Source of the DNA: Brasenia schreberi
Lineage: Eukaryota; Streptophyta; Magnoliopsida; Nymphaeales; Cabombaceae
Assembly: GCA_036023115.1 (NCBI GenBank)
Contig: JAYKKT010000091.1
Span: 29,268,001 to 29,332,000, forward strand
DNA length: 64,000 bases
Direction of reading: 5' to 3'
Under the pieces are notes generated by a model. That model had not been told where the DNA came from and ran no database searches. It was given only the letters and a program-made list of their open reading frames with translations. Of this stretch, positions 11,617 to 25,600 are shown one piece after another. The position numbers and the translations under genes were made by a program. Within the stretch, counting starts at the first letter, position 1, and each line of letters starts with the position of its first letter.

Positions 11617-13412
11617 ATGTTGGCCATCTTCCGTCAGGAGTTTGCGAACCCACCACAGGAGCTGAACAGCCCAGCGTCGAAAGATCGGAGGCCTAAGCAA
11701 CCCGATCAGATACTGACCGCGTTCCTGGAGTCGGATCCTCACAACGCCTTCTCCACCATGTTTGGTGACGGCGCCGCTCTTGCTTACATCCGCTCCCCCT
11801 CAAAGCTGCCTTACACCAGGTATATATACGGTCTTAACTATCTATTTATCTATCTATACATTTTCAGCTTTTCCTCTAAGAGTTTTAAAATAACTTCGAT
11901 CCAACACCAAGATGATTTTCTCAGTAGTCCTCCTGTGAGCAGGAGAGAGAGAGAGAGAGAGAGAGATCTAACCTTCTGCCACCAAAGATGAAAATCAAAC
12001 CGAAAAAAACCGGTATAAAGGTGCTCTCGAAACCAATGGCGGACCTAGAAATTTTATTAGGGTGAGCGGACCATGTATTATAGCCCATGAATCTAACCCT
12101 GAGCCATGAGCTTTAAGTTGATTTTTCGAAATTTTCGGTGGGACAGACGCCTCACCTCGACTGATCCGCCACTGCCCGAGACTGGGATATTATACCCGCA
12201 AATGCGTCGTGAAAGCTACTTGTGACCTCTCATTTTTACCATTTAATCTGGAGCTTGCTCAAATTTCTCAAAACATCGCCTGTCCTCCTCTTCATTAATT
12301 TATTTTCCGTTCACCAAAAAAGAAGAAAAGAACTTCGTGCTAAGACGAACCTTGCGTATCAGACACTTGTAATCTTCTCGGTTTGAACTTGGTGCAGGCT
12401 ATTCTGCGGTTTGGACGACATATACTGCATGTTCGTGGGGAGCCTCAGCAACTTGAGCTCTCTCATCAGGCAGTATGGCTTGTCCAAGACCACCAACGAG
12501 CCGCTGCTGGTGATCGAGGCTTATCGGACCCTGCGTGACCGTGGGCCGTACCCTGCTGATCAGGTTGTCAAGGACTTCCTAGGTCATTATGCCTTTGTCC
12601 TCTTTGATCGCAAAACTGCCACCGTTTTTACTGCCTTGGTATGTTTCTTTATCCTTTTCTTTTTCTTGAGGGAAGTTATTGCCTTCTTATTTCTATGTCA
12701 CCAAAAATTTTAAAGTGCAATGCATATAAAACTGATACCCATTATCAGCCATGACTTTACCATGGTGGTTGGGCAATATGGGTACATGGCAATGACTTTT
12801 GAACGCTGGTTTTGCAAGCAAAGAATAAATGAACCCTCTGCGTGTGCGAGAGTGTGTGTGTGTGTGTGTGTGTGAAAGAGAGAGAGAGAGATGCCCCAAT
12901 GATATCTACTAGCTAGCTTGAAGCTGCATGTTTATGTTTGTGTGGCGATTGTAATCAACAAATTAATAGTAAATTTATGTGTTGGCCTTTTGGTGGCAGT
13001 GCTCGGATGGTGAAATGCAGCTCTATTGGGGCGTAGCTGCGGATGGCTCTGTGGTGATATCGGACAATGTGGACGTGGTCAAGCAAGGCTGTGGCAAGTC
13101 CTTTGCTCCTTTCCCAGCAGGTAAATCTTATCGACTCGCAATGCTCCGAACTGACTTAAAACTTGTGATTATGATGGTTGACTAATGTAAGTTTTTTATG
13201 GTATGTGTTTGTATGTGTAAAAAGGGTGCATGTTCCACTCCGGAGGTGGGTTGCAGAGCTTCGAGCACCCAATGAACAAGCTGAAGGCCATGCCCAGGGT
13301 GGATAGCGAGGGTGTTATATGTGGGGCCAGCTTCAAAGTCGACGTGTACTCGAGGACCAACAGCATCCCACGTGTCGGGAGTGCAACCAACTGGGCCCCT
13401 TGGTCTCAGTGA
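11617..13412 (+). CDS. TSJT1: Stem-specific TSJT1-like / aluminium-induced DUF3700 protein
   Basis: Four exons, 11617-11819, 12398-12638, 13000-13120 and 13225-13412, join with GT-AG introns into an uninterrupted 250-codon frame plus TGA. The protein starts MLAIFRQEFANPPQELNSP, has the conserved GDGAALAYIRSP stretch (residues 50-61), a YGL motif (94-96) and an LRDR motif (113-116), and ends NSIPRVGSATNWAPWSQ. These mark the plant TSJT1/Wali7/AILP family (DUF3700), which has the glutamine-amidotransferase (Ntn) fold but no N-terminal catalytic Cys, and is often induced by aluminium, auxin or stress. The biochemical role is not established. Length is normal for the family. The ATG at 11617 is chosen because MLAIF is the conserved N-terminus. 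Intron 2 contains a GT/GA microsatellite (about 12850-12890). Confidence 0.95.
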
Positions 13413-13584
13413 GAGGACACGATTCGTGTCATGTGAAATTACAAGACGGATGGATTTATTTACCTTCACATGTATGAGAAAGAAACCTAACTCAAAGCTG
13501 CTCCAATCCTCTTGTCGTTCATGTTTATTTGCTTCCTTCTGTCGTCACCACCTTTGTATATATTAACCGCAATGCTGTCTTCTC

Positions 13585-13641
13585 AATGAAAAAGATACCG
13601 TTTCTCTCTTGTACGTTACACCCTTTGGTTCTTTAAATAAA
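13585..13641 (+). terminator. Candidate poly(A) signals of the TSJT1-like gene
   Basis: AATGAA at 13585-13590 and AATAAA at 13636-13641 lie 170-230 bp after the stop codon. This is a normal distance for near-upstream polyadenylation elements in plants. The actual cleavage site cannot be read from the sequence. Confidence 0.4.
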
Positions 13642-13659
13642 GCGTGCAAAACCAAAGCC

Positions 13660-15500
13660 TTTTTCTCAAGGTAAGTTGCATCTTGTTAGGCCCCTAAAAT
13701 GGTTCCCCACTTGAAGGATCTCGTGTCTGATTGAGTCCTTGACGTGACCTTTGAAGGGCTTGAGAAGAACTCTAACAGGCAGTAGCCGATAATCATCGTG
13801 GTGACGGGTTGACTGGCTACTATTGATTCCGGGATATTCCATTAATGGACGAGAGAGATGATGATGATGATGATATAATGCGGGGATTGAGAAAAGAGAG
13901 AAAGGCACGCGCACACACAGAGAGGTTAAGGTTTAGGGAGTGTATAGAAGGGAGAAGAGTTTACAGAAAAGGCAATGGAAGACAAGCCCGTGTCTATTCA
14001 TTAAAGTTTATTACATGAGAGAGTTGGCTCATATTTAGAGTCTTGAAGAATTTAGAGAGGGAGAACTGAGAAAGGACCAAAAGTCGATTTGATCGATTGA
14101 TCAGAAAGCTCATATTTATGTATTCTCCATTCTAATATATACCCGTTAGATGATTACTTGAGAACAAACATATCATTTGTGGCCATGCCTCGTAACCAAA
14201 CACCCCCTTGAGGTGTTGGGAGAGAGATCAAACAAGGATGAGGGAGAAATTTGTTAATGAATGCAAACCAACTCATGAGTGTGGGTCGTTTGATGAAAGT
14301 GCATGCGAGGATTTCACCGAAACCATACGATGGCAACTTCAAGTTTATGTTGACCTTGCAGTGATAGATCATGCCCAATGAAGAGAAGGGATGCCACATA
14401 GCAAGATACTCTCATGATTGGTTGTGGATGACAAATTGGACTTAACTTACACAGGACTACGAGTAAAATGATGTCACATGGCGAGTTGCCTTCGAAAAAT
14501 AGCATTACACGCAAAACCCTCTCATTGGTTGTCAGTAACCTAGATGTTGCTCTCTAGTCCACGTACTAGGGAGGAAAAGGACTTTTCTCGTCTCCTTGTA
14601 TACTCATGATCAAAACCCTTAATAATCAAGTTCGGCTTGAAGGGTAGAACACACACACACAACACACAGGCAAGGACATGCACGGCCACATCCAAAGCAT
14701 CAGGTCTTGGGTACATGGAGTTCCAAGCACAGTGCTCAAATACACTCCAAACGGGCGTTTGTCACCGGCCCAAAAATAGGCGTGGATGGGCCAGCACCTC
14801 AGGTGGTGTTTGCCAACACTCCCTACGAGGGATGTAGGTGTGTTGGCCATGGACCTTTAGTTCCAACTCGGGAGAAAACAGAATTACAATGCATGGGGCC
14901 ACTTAATTTCATGGGTCCATGAAGTGGCGTTCGCATAGTGCAGAAAGTGTTCCAGCCTGCACGTTCGCGGGAGTAAACACCCCCTCATGCAACACAAACA
15001 AGGCCAATAAGGCCTCGGCGTTTTTGTTTTGCTCTGTCTTCAGTGAGCCCGGGCCATCCACCACCATGTTCGTTGTGTTCCACTAGGGCAGTAGATTCAA
15101 ACACCACCTAAAGGATTGCTTGCCGTATCATTTTTGCCAGTGATACACTTTTCACTAGGTCCCCTCGCTTGCATCCTGAAAAGAAATAATATTGTCCTTC
15201 CTCAAGACTTCAATTTCCGCTATTCAGCGATGGTATCGACAACCCCACGAAATCCAATCGTAAGGGGAAATTGTGAAGGCAGTTCAAAAGAAACTTTTTG
15301 CTGTAACACAAATGTGATGAACGCATCTGCTGACCTTTATTTTTCAATTAAGCAAAAGAAAGTAAATTACGAAGTTGAAATAGAAGACAAAATTTCAGGA
15401 GTGCCGAACCTCAACTGCATTGTCGAGTTTGGAGACCAAACATGCATATCGAGCTGCTTTACCGTGAATAATGCTGGATAAACTTCCCCCTTAGCAGGAA
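13660..15500. other. Intergenic region between converging TSJT1-like and CPL1-like genes
   Basis: No exon or transposon domain was recognised. There is a short ATG/GAT trinucleotide repeat near 13857-13875 and a CA-rich tract near 14650. Open frames at 14154-14399, 14707-14922 and 15116-15481 show no recognisable domain. The two flanking genes are convergent, so this holds only their 3' flanks. Confidence 0.4.
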
Positions 15501-15876
15501 CCAAGCATGCAGTTCCATCTGGCTGTCTCTCCGCATCGAAGATGCCACCATGTCACCTCCATTACAAACTTCAGACAGATGTTTACAAAACTATTATACC
15601 GTCCATGTCTATACAATGGTCTTGCTTCGCAGAAAGGGAAAACAGATCATTACAGCGCAAACCTCCGAAGCTTTAGCATTTGCAGCCTGCCAAGCGAAGG
15701 ATTCCTACTTCATGAATGTCCAACATGAACTCAGGTTTCCTTCAGAGGGCTCAGATGTCTATCTGTTTTTCCTTCTGCAGTTCCAACTCGTAACCACTGA
15801 AGGCCTCACCTGCAGGAAACAAAGTTGGTGGATTCCTAAGCTGCACGTTTGACAGTCAAAAATTGGTGCATTATCG

Positions 15877-18800
15877 TTAAGAAACAGGGGGTCCATTTTT
15901 GGAATATCTTGTGGATGGAGCTCTGCTGAACCCCCGAGCAAAATCTGGCTTCATCCGTTTCACTGGATTTATATGAGAGGACCTAAATAAATAATCAACA
16001 AAATGAATTAGCTCTCTCCCATAGACACACAATAGGCAAGCTCCATGAAGCCCTTATTTACAAAAGAATGCAGTACATGGCGATATTCTAGTGTTCTCTG
16101 AAGGTTAAGCAAACTAAAAGCAGAAATGAAACAGAAAAATAAACACACTTCTTTACCTTGGAGAGATTAAACGCCTTTGATTGCGTTGGGAAAATGGAGG
16201 AGACTTCAAAGTTTCAAGAGCCTGTTGGGCAGCCTATTAAAGAGATCAGATCTCAGAGCCAAAGGCACGACTACAATGCAGGAAAATTATGCAGCGCATA
16301 TTCATTCAATACACAATAACTAAAACGGATTGACCAACAACAACAACAACTAAGCCTTTTCCCATACTAGACGGGGTCGGCTACATGGATTCTTTGTTTT
16401 CACAGATCCCTATCGTGTGCCATGTTAGCAGTTAACTCCCAATAAGCTAGATCATTCTTTATTGTTTCTTTCCAACACTTTTGTGGTCGTCCTCTACCTC
16501 TTTTAATACTTTTTAAATTTAGTTTTTCTAACCTTCTTACAGGTTCTTCTTTTGATCTTCTTTCTATATGTCAAACCATCTTAAACGATGTTCTCTCATT
16601 TTATCCTCTATTGGTGCCACTCCTAATTTGTTTCTAATAACCTCATTATGTATACGGTCTTTTCTTGTATGACCACTCATCCATCTCAACATCTTCATTT
16701 CTGTCACAGACATCTTTTGTACATGTTGATGATTAACTGCCCAACACTCAGAACCATAAAACATGGCAGGCCTAATTGCTGCTCTATAACATTTACCTTT
16801 TAATTTTAATGGTATCTTCTTATCACAAAGAATACCAGATGCTCCTCTCCATTTTAACCAACCAGCATTAATTCTATGTGTAACATCTCCATCAATTCTT
16901 CCATCACTTTGAAAAATTGACCCTAGGTATTTAAAACTAAAACGGATTGACCACAACAAGAAAAACAAAAACTGCAGAATGAAGCATCAGGAAGACCAAA
17001 AAGAATATTGTGATGAAAAACTATGGACAAGCACGAGACAATTGGGTTATAAGTCCATATTTATTAGAAGTATTATTGGATTACATCAAGCTTTCAGTTC
17101 ATATTTATTTATATTGGTCGTTAACAAGTTAACAAAATGTACTCAAGATCAAGTACCTTAGTGGATGAATCCAAGGAAAAAGTAAACAGAAAATTGAAAT
17201 TGTGGCGATACATTAGAAAATAAAAAGTAAAAGTCTTCAACTAGTAAAACAAAGGCAGAATATTAATGTGGTTACTCAGATGACATGAAAACTAAGCTTG
17301 GCAGACATTGCATCTCTTATAAGGGAAGTTTTAAATACCTTCGGATAAGTTTCTTGAAACAATACAAAAATTGATGATGTTACACAAAATTAATGAAGGT
17401 TGGTTAAAATGGAGAGATGCATCCCGTGTTTTATATGACAGAAAGACATCATTAAAATTGATGGATAAATATTATAAAGTAGCAATTAGACCAGTTAGAT
17501 TATATGGTTCTAAGTGTTGGGCAGTTAATCATCAAAATATAATAGAAATAAATATGATTAGATGGATGTGGTCACTAAAGGAAAGACTGTATATGTAATG
17601 ACGTTATTAGAAACAAATTAGGAGTGAAACAAATAGATAGTAAAATAAGAAAAAATCACTTAAAGATAATTTAAATACATGGAAAGAAAGACCAAAGAAA
17701 GCATGAAAAGCTAAAGTGTTAAAAGAAGAAGAGAAAAACTACAAAAGTGTTGGAAGGAAATAATAAAGAATGACCTAGCTTATATTGAATTAACGGTTAG
17801 TAGAGGTGTTCAAAGATATGCTAGAACAGAACCGAACTGAACCAACGGTTTGGTTTGGTTCTAGATGCCGAACGGTTTGGTTTGGATCGGTTCTAACAGA
17901 AAATTAATTGGTGGTTCGGTTGAACTATGAGAATTGAACTGAATCAAATGAAATTGATGGATTACTTTAGTCCCGTATCGAACAGGAAATGGAATGAAAG
18001 ATGGATTGAGCACATATAAAAACCTGTGAAGGGCACCGAATAAGACATTACTTTTTTGGTAGTTTACTCGTATCAGTTCAATATCTGTTACATGGTTATT
18101 GATTACATGAGATTAAATTAAGTTTTTCAAGAGGATGCCATGGTCATTTACTATAATAAGAATTGTGGTTAAGAATCAAACCAAACTGAACCAGAACCGT
18201 CGGTTCGGTTTGGTTCTGATCATGCCACTGTTTGGTTTAGCTAGGTTCTCAAAATACCAAAAACTGCAAGTATCGGTTTGGTTCGAGGTTAAGGGTAGAA
18301 CCTAACCAAATCAAACTGTGAACACCAAACCAAATTGAACCGTGACCAACCCTAACTGTTGGTATGACATATGACACATGATCGAGCTCTACGAAAACAA
18401 AGAATCCATGTAGTGGACCCCATCTAGTATGGGAAAAAGGCTTAGTTGTTGTTATTGTTTTGTATGACACAATTGGGCTATAAAATTCAAGTGCAGAATC
18501 AGCAAAACAAGAGAAACCTGTTGTTTAGCTTCTTCCCAATTAGAACCAATTCCTTTTCCCATAACCTGTCCTGATACTTCCACCTAAACCAGAAAATAAA
18601 ACCAACATGAGTTAATAGTTTAAAACAGCGGTAATTGCATAACTACTGAGTAGTCCAAACTGAAACAAGTGTTGGCAACTAACCTGTGCATATACTTGCC
18701 CATTGCTGCCAGAGTTAACTGAAAGCGAAGGCTGCTCTTGGAAAACTAGATTAAGGCCCTCCATCATGCACTAACGTAAGAAGTTAGCATAAGAACCTCC

Positions 18801-19608
18801 ACATACCATAGCCTCATTCCAAGAATTTGAATTTAAGAAATATGGCTGTTTATATCTTACCAATTCCTTGAGTGCTGAAACAGCACAAGGCCTTTGAGAT
18901 CCAGCAGACCTCTGATCTGAAAATCTGGAATTATCAGAAGTACTTGCGATTGGCATGTCTTGCCTAGAGGATCCTATGTAACCAAAGGAGCCAGAATCAT
19001 TCATGAAACCATTTTCATTTCTATGAGAGATCTTGTTTGAATCCCCAGGCAAAGATCTAAGTTCCATGGAGATACTTGATATATATCTATCTGCAACAAG
19101 AAGGCATCTTTGTTCGTGATACTTGTCAAGAACAGTTCACATCTAAGATAGCAGAGAAATCTAAGCACATATCCAAGTTTGAAGATTTTACTTCACAGGA
19201 TACAATACAACGCTCATAAAAACTCACTAGCTAAGTTTCGAAGAGATTCCTCTGCGGCCTGTAGCTGTGCGTTTCTTCTTGTTCTGCCAGTCCCCTCACC
19301 AATTTTTTGCCCGACAAACCAAACCTTTACAAGAAAGAAATAGAATAACCGTATAAAGATGGCAAATTTACAAGACATCATATAAGGAAGAAATGGTAGC
19401 TTTATGAAAAGGGGACTAACATGTTGATCGGTTATCAAGAGATATTCAACCAAAGGATTCTTGGCAGTTCACACAGTTGAATATAGATGCTACATACATC
19501 ATATATATACAAACATGCACTCATGATGTAGATAGGTACATTAATATGTGCATACGTACATACATACAAACACATATTATATATATATATAACACATGCA
19601 AATAAGAA

Positions 19609-19639
<31 letters not shown>

Positions 19640-22600
19640 TGCTGGCATTTAGTATAAATAGAAAAATTAAAGATTTGAGAAAATGGGACCAAATAATGGA
19701 ATTGCTTACCAACCTCGAAGGAAAACTGCAAATCAGTTCCTGCATTTAGCAACGGCTTGAAATCCAACTGCAGAAGTAGGAGACTAAAATAAATAAATTT
19801 CATTCAAAGTAATAGTCAATACTGCATCTACACCAACTGCAAGGCCTCCATGTTTACCTTCTCTCCAGTCTTCATAGCAATCTCTTGTAGAGCAAGAAGG
19901 GGACTTGTTGGATTCTGAGAAGAGTTTCTACAAGATTCTAAGTGAAGATCCCTTGTGCTCGAAGGTCCCCGACCAAAACCATGGTGCACCTCTGCAAATA
20001 TAGTAAAAAATAACAGATTCTGTATCAGCATAGACGGAAACAATAACTTCTCACAAAAACTCTTTCCAGGTATAACTGAGTAGATAAAAAGCAACTGCAC
20101 TTGGGGAAGTAATGTCAAGCAACAGAGCACCAAACAATGTAGCCGACCAAATACTACCACACGGTACAACCGTACAAGTATATGGATTCATAACAAATTT
20201 TGCACCATCACAAACAAAAAGCACCCCTCATAGACTAAAAACCTGACCTCTACTGATTACAGATGGCCATTTAGCCTTCAAATCTTTCAGTAGTCATTAA
20301 GCCATCAATAGGTTATCATTATGAATAAAAATATCGTTTATTAACCTATAAATAGGTTACATTTATGAATAACAGCCCAACCCAATTTCTTTTTCAAGCA
20401 ATAGCAGATGTCATAACCAGATTTGTTCTTAGATACAAGATGCCCTTTTGTCATAAATTAAGAGGGGATTGTTAGTAAGACTGTTGAAGTACAAGAATAT
20501 TGTAGTGAATTGAGAGAGTTGTGGAAAGAGACTCGGTGTAATGGAGATGGAGAAAGAAGGACATTGTTAAACTTCCTTAACTATCGTCCCAAGGGTCTTA
20601 TCTTATGCTCATGAATTTTATTGACTTATCTAATGAGCAAAAAAATTGCTGAAAAGTTGGGAAAGAAATTTGATAAAGTAGTTTAGATCTTTGGAGCTGC
20701 AAATGTGGCCCAAACTCTTAACAATAATGCAACTAACTATAGGTTAGTTGGAAAAGATTTGGCTATGGACACCTTCTTTAGCTCACTTATGGACCATTAG
20801 ACCCCATACATGATATTGGTGAGATGGATGAAATAACAGTGGCAACTGAATGCAATGAACACATTATTAAGTTTATTTACAATTACGCATGTGCTAGCTT
20901 GATCCTGTCAGACAGTACTTGTTCATAGTGTTGTGACTAGCTTTGCTACTCACTTTGTAAAACAAAAACATGAACTACAACAAATATTTGCTTCAGTTGA
21001 ATGGTGATGGTAAGTGTAGGCGCCACAAAATAAGAGGAATGCACAGATAAAGGAAATTCCAGAAATGGTTTTCCCAAGCCAACTTTGAGACTCTTCCTTA
21101 ATATCTATCGAGAACAAAAGTGCCATCAATTAAGATTTTAAAATTTTCCAAAGTGAAAAAATCTATCAGTATATTAGCTTTATGAAGTCATGCTATTAAA
21201 GATAACTTAAAGGGGGAAAAAGTGGTAAGTTCTTTGATAGAAAATAATTAATAAGAGATGGAATGTTGAACCACCCTATTCATGTTGCAGCATACTATTT
21301 AAATCCGCTTTGAGGTATTCTACAACATTCTAGAAGGAAGTTGAGGTTAATAAGGGAATAATTGGTTGCATAAAGAGATCGGTTCCTGACGAGAACATAG
21401 CAGACACCATACATCAGAAATTAGAGACATGATAATGATCTTTATGACTTAGCAAGGCCAATGGCTATATGAAACCCTGCTATGATGAGTCCAAAAAACT
21501 TAAGCTTTTACTGTTCTCATATTTTTTTATTTAAATGGCACGATATTGCCACATTTTTATTCATAAGATATGTGGTGAGGTAGGTTTGACACTAATTACC
21601 CAATGTAAGAGCTTTTGCAGTTAGCAGTTTAAGTTAGACATGCAATGTGACTAGTTGCAAAAGAAATTGTACATTCAAACAAATCCAATAGTACTCCATG
21701 TTTTAACATATGCCTACTTGAGAAGTAATTAATTATCTTAGTGTAGTTAAACTTCACTTTGGGTTTAAGAATTTATGTTTATGTTTTGATTTTTAAGTCT
21801 TAACTTCGCCCATGTAAGGGATCACCCTTGCATTGCCAGTCCCAAGCCCGAATAAAGGAGGAGGGTTCCAACCAACGTAAAACTTCATCGGATTTTTATA
21901 ACATGGATTTAAAAAATTATGAGCATTGCTTTGGGGTGTCTCCGCCTAGCGACGTGTTGTAGAGCCCGAATGCAATAATAAGTAAGCAAGGGCCACTACA
22001 TTTTCGCCCGAATGTAGTGAATCAATTGCAGAGGGGGTTCCCACATCATGGACGGGTGTGGGTAAAGAAGTTAGTCCCGCTACATTGCCCCCCGAATGTA
22101 GTAAAAATTTTTCAGAGAGGGTCTCCGCATTTTGATTATGGACGGATGCGGGGGGTAAGGAAGCTAGACCTAGATAATAATATTCGTATTGGTTCTTGGA
22201 ATATCAGAACATTATCCGGTAAGCTAATGGAGGTGGTAGATACTATGATTCGAAGATTCAAATTCTATGTTTACAAGAGACAAAATGGGCTGGAGAAAAA
22301 GCAAAGGAGATAGAGGATACAGGTTTTAAATTATGGTACTTAGGTAAAAAAAAAGGCTCGAAACGGAGTTGGTATTATCATAAATAAAGATTTAAAGGAT
22401 AGTGTAGTAGACATGCAACGATATGGTGATCGAATCATGACGTTGAAATTAGTGTTAGGAGCAGCGGTTTTGAATGTAGTTTGTGCTTACACACCCCAAG
22501 TAGGATTAGAAGATAGTATAAAGACTGCTTTTTAGAAAGAGTTAGATAAGGTGATTCAAAAGATTCCACAAAGGGAGATGATTTGTTTAGGAAGAGACTT

Positions 22601-25600
22601 AAATGGACATGTCGGTAAAGAGGCATTAGGATCTCAAGGGATTCATGGAAACTTTGGTTTTGGGGATATAAATGAGGAAGGTAGGGAGATTTTAAATTTT
22701 GCTATGGTATTTGATCTCTTTATAGTCAATACAATTTTCAAAAAACGAGATGAACATTTAATTACTTATAAGAGTGGCTTATCACAAACACAAATTGATT
22801 ACTTTATTTGTAGAAAAAAAGAAAGAGCATGTTGTAAAGATTGCAAGGTAATTCCAGGAGAAAGCTTAACCACCCAACATCGACTTTTAGTTATGGATTT
22901 ACAAATAAAAAAATAGACAAAGAAGAAATCAGTGCATCGAGCTGTTTAGACTAAATGATGGAACCTCAAAAGCGAGAAAGAAGATATATTTAAACAGAAA
23001 GTCCTTCAAGGAGATATTTGGAATTATGTTGGTACACCCTGTGATATATAGAACAATATGGCTATACATATTAGGAAAGTGGCGAAAGATGTGTTAGGGG
23101 TATCTAAGGGACGTGTACCAACACAAAAAGAAGCTTGGTAGTGGAGTGAAGTAGTACAAAATAAAATCAAGGTAAAGAGGGCATGTTACAAATTACATTA
23201 TGCTAAGAAAACTAGTGAAACTTTAGAGGCTTATAAGAAAGCAAAGAAGGAAGCGAAGAAGGCCGTGAGTGAAGCAAAAGCTAAAATTTGGGAGGACTTA
23301 TATAAAAAACTCAACTCAAAAGAGGGTGAAAGAGATATTTTTAGGATAGCTAGGACTAGAGATAAGAAAACTAAAAATCTTAATTATGTTAGATGCATCA
23401 AAGACGAGGATGAAAAAATTCTAGTGGCAAATGATGATATAAGAAATAGATGGAAAAACTATTTTTATAATTTTTTTAATGAAAATAAAGATGTTAGTAC
23501 TAGCTTAGGAGAGTTAGCCAAATCAGAAAAGTATATAAACCACAATTTCTACCGACGTATTCAAAAAAATGAAGTCAAAGAGGCTCTTAAACATATGAAG
23601 GGTGGTAAATCGGTAGGACCACATAATATTCCTATAGAAGTTTGGAAAATACTAGGAGAAATAGGAATCACTTGGCTCACAAGACTATTTAATGAAATAT
23701 GGAAAAACCAAAAGATGTACGAGGAATGGAGAGCAAGTACACTTATACCCATATATAAGAACAAGGGAGACATTCAAAATTGTGCGAATTATCGATGTAT
23801 CAAGTTAATGAGCCATACTATGAAATTATGGGAAAGAATTATCGAGCGTAGGTTAAGACAAGTATCAAGTACAACAGAGAACCAATTTGGATTCATGTCA
23901 GGCAGATCTACTATTAAAGCGATTCACCTTTTGAGACGTCTTATGGAACATTTTAGAGCAAAAAAGAAAGACCTTCAACAAGATATTTATTGATCTAGAA
24001 AAAGCTTATGATAGGGTACCGAGGGAGGTTCTTTGGAGAACTTTGGAAAAAAGTGGTATCCCATTGACATATATTAACCTTATAAGAGACATGTATGATG
24101 GTGCAAAAACATGTGTGAGGACTCATGAAGGAACGACAGACTTCTTTGAAGTTAATATTGGGTTACATCAAGGATCAACTTTAAGTCCATACTTATTTAT
24201 AATGGTGATGGATGAGTTAATAAAACATATTCAAGATGAAGTACCTTGGTGTATGTTATTTGCAGATGACATTGTATTAGTGGAGGAGTCTAAGGAAAAA
24301 GTTAATAGAAAATTGGAACTATGGAGAGAAACATTAGAGAGCAAAGGCCTCCGACTTAGTAAAACAAAGACAGAATATATGGAATGTAAGTTTGATCATT
24401 TGGTTACCTCTGAGGACATAGAAATTAAAATTGGCACACATTGCATCCCCCAAAAGGAAAGTTTGAAATACCTAGGGTCAATTTTTCAGAGTGATGGAAG
24501 AATTGATGGAGATGCTACACATAGAATTAATGCTGGTTGGTTAAAATGGAGAGGAGCATAGGCATTCTTTGTGATAAGAAGATACCATTAAAGTTAAAAG
24601 GTAAATATTATAGAGCATCAATTAGGCCTGTCATGTTTTATGGTTCTGATTGTTGGGCAGTTAATCATCAACATGTACAAAAGATGTCTGAGACAGAAAT
24701 GAAGATGTTGAGACGGATGAGTGGTCATACAAGAAAAGACCGTATACATAATGAGGTTATTAGAAATAAATTAGGAGTGGCACCAATAGAGGATAAAATG
24801 AGAGAATATCGTTTAAGATGGTTTGGACATATAGAAAGAAGATCAAAAGAAGAACCAGTAAGAAGGTTAGAAAAACTAATTTTAGAAAGTATTAAAAGAG
24901 GTAGAGGACAACCACAAAAGTGTTGGAAAGAAACAATAAAGAATGATCTAGCTTATTGTGAGTTAACTGCTAACATGGCACACGATAGGGATCTGTGGAA
25001 ACAAAGAATCCATGTAGCCGACCCCGTCTAGTATGGGAAAAGGCTTAGTTGTTGTTGTTTTGATTTTTAAGTCTTAATTTTTTCACCATTTGTAATTTAA
25101 TATGCATTTAGAAAAGCTTTCATCAAGAAGAAACCAAGACCAATTGGATCCAACCAACATTGCGAAGTTCAATTTGTTAGAGTCATGGCTTCAAGAGGAA
25201 CAATCTAATATCCTCATGGAGGAAGACTTTGAATGGATCAACTTAGACAAAAGTAACAAGCTTAATATGGTGATGATGATGTTGTTGATCTTGGTGATAA
25301 TGGAGGAGCATTCTTGATCAAGAAGAAGAGGAGGATTATCTTGCTGATAATCCTACTTATTATGGCATTCAATTTTCTTAAAGTTCTAACTTTGTAACAT
25401 TTTAATTTCTACACACTTTGATAGTTTGACTCCCTTGTCTTATTTATTTGTATGCTTATGTTAGTTTCAAGTTTAGTTTACTTGGTAAGTTGGTAGCTAT
25501 GCTCATGGTTTGATTGCTAGTTATCACCTAATAAATTTATCTCTTATGATCTTATCGCTCTATGAATCTTGAAATATTCTTGGTTTAAATTATGGTGATT

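Noticed and set aside
15116..15852. Open frames of 121, 73 and 100 codons on +
   Set aside because: No domain or splice logic was found; the region fits the 3' UTR and flank of the CPL1 gene on the other strand.
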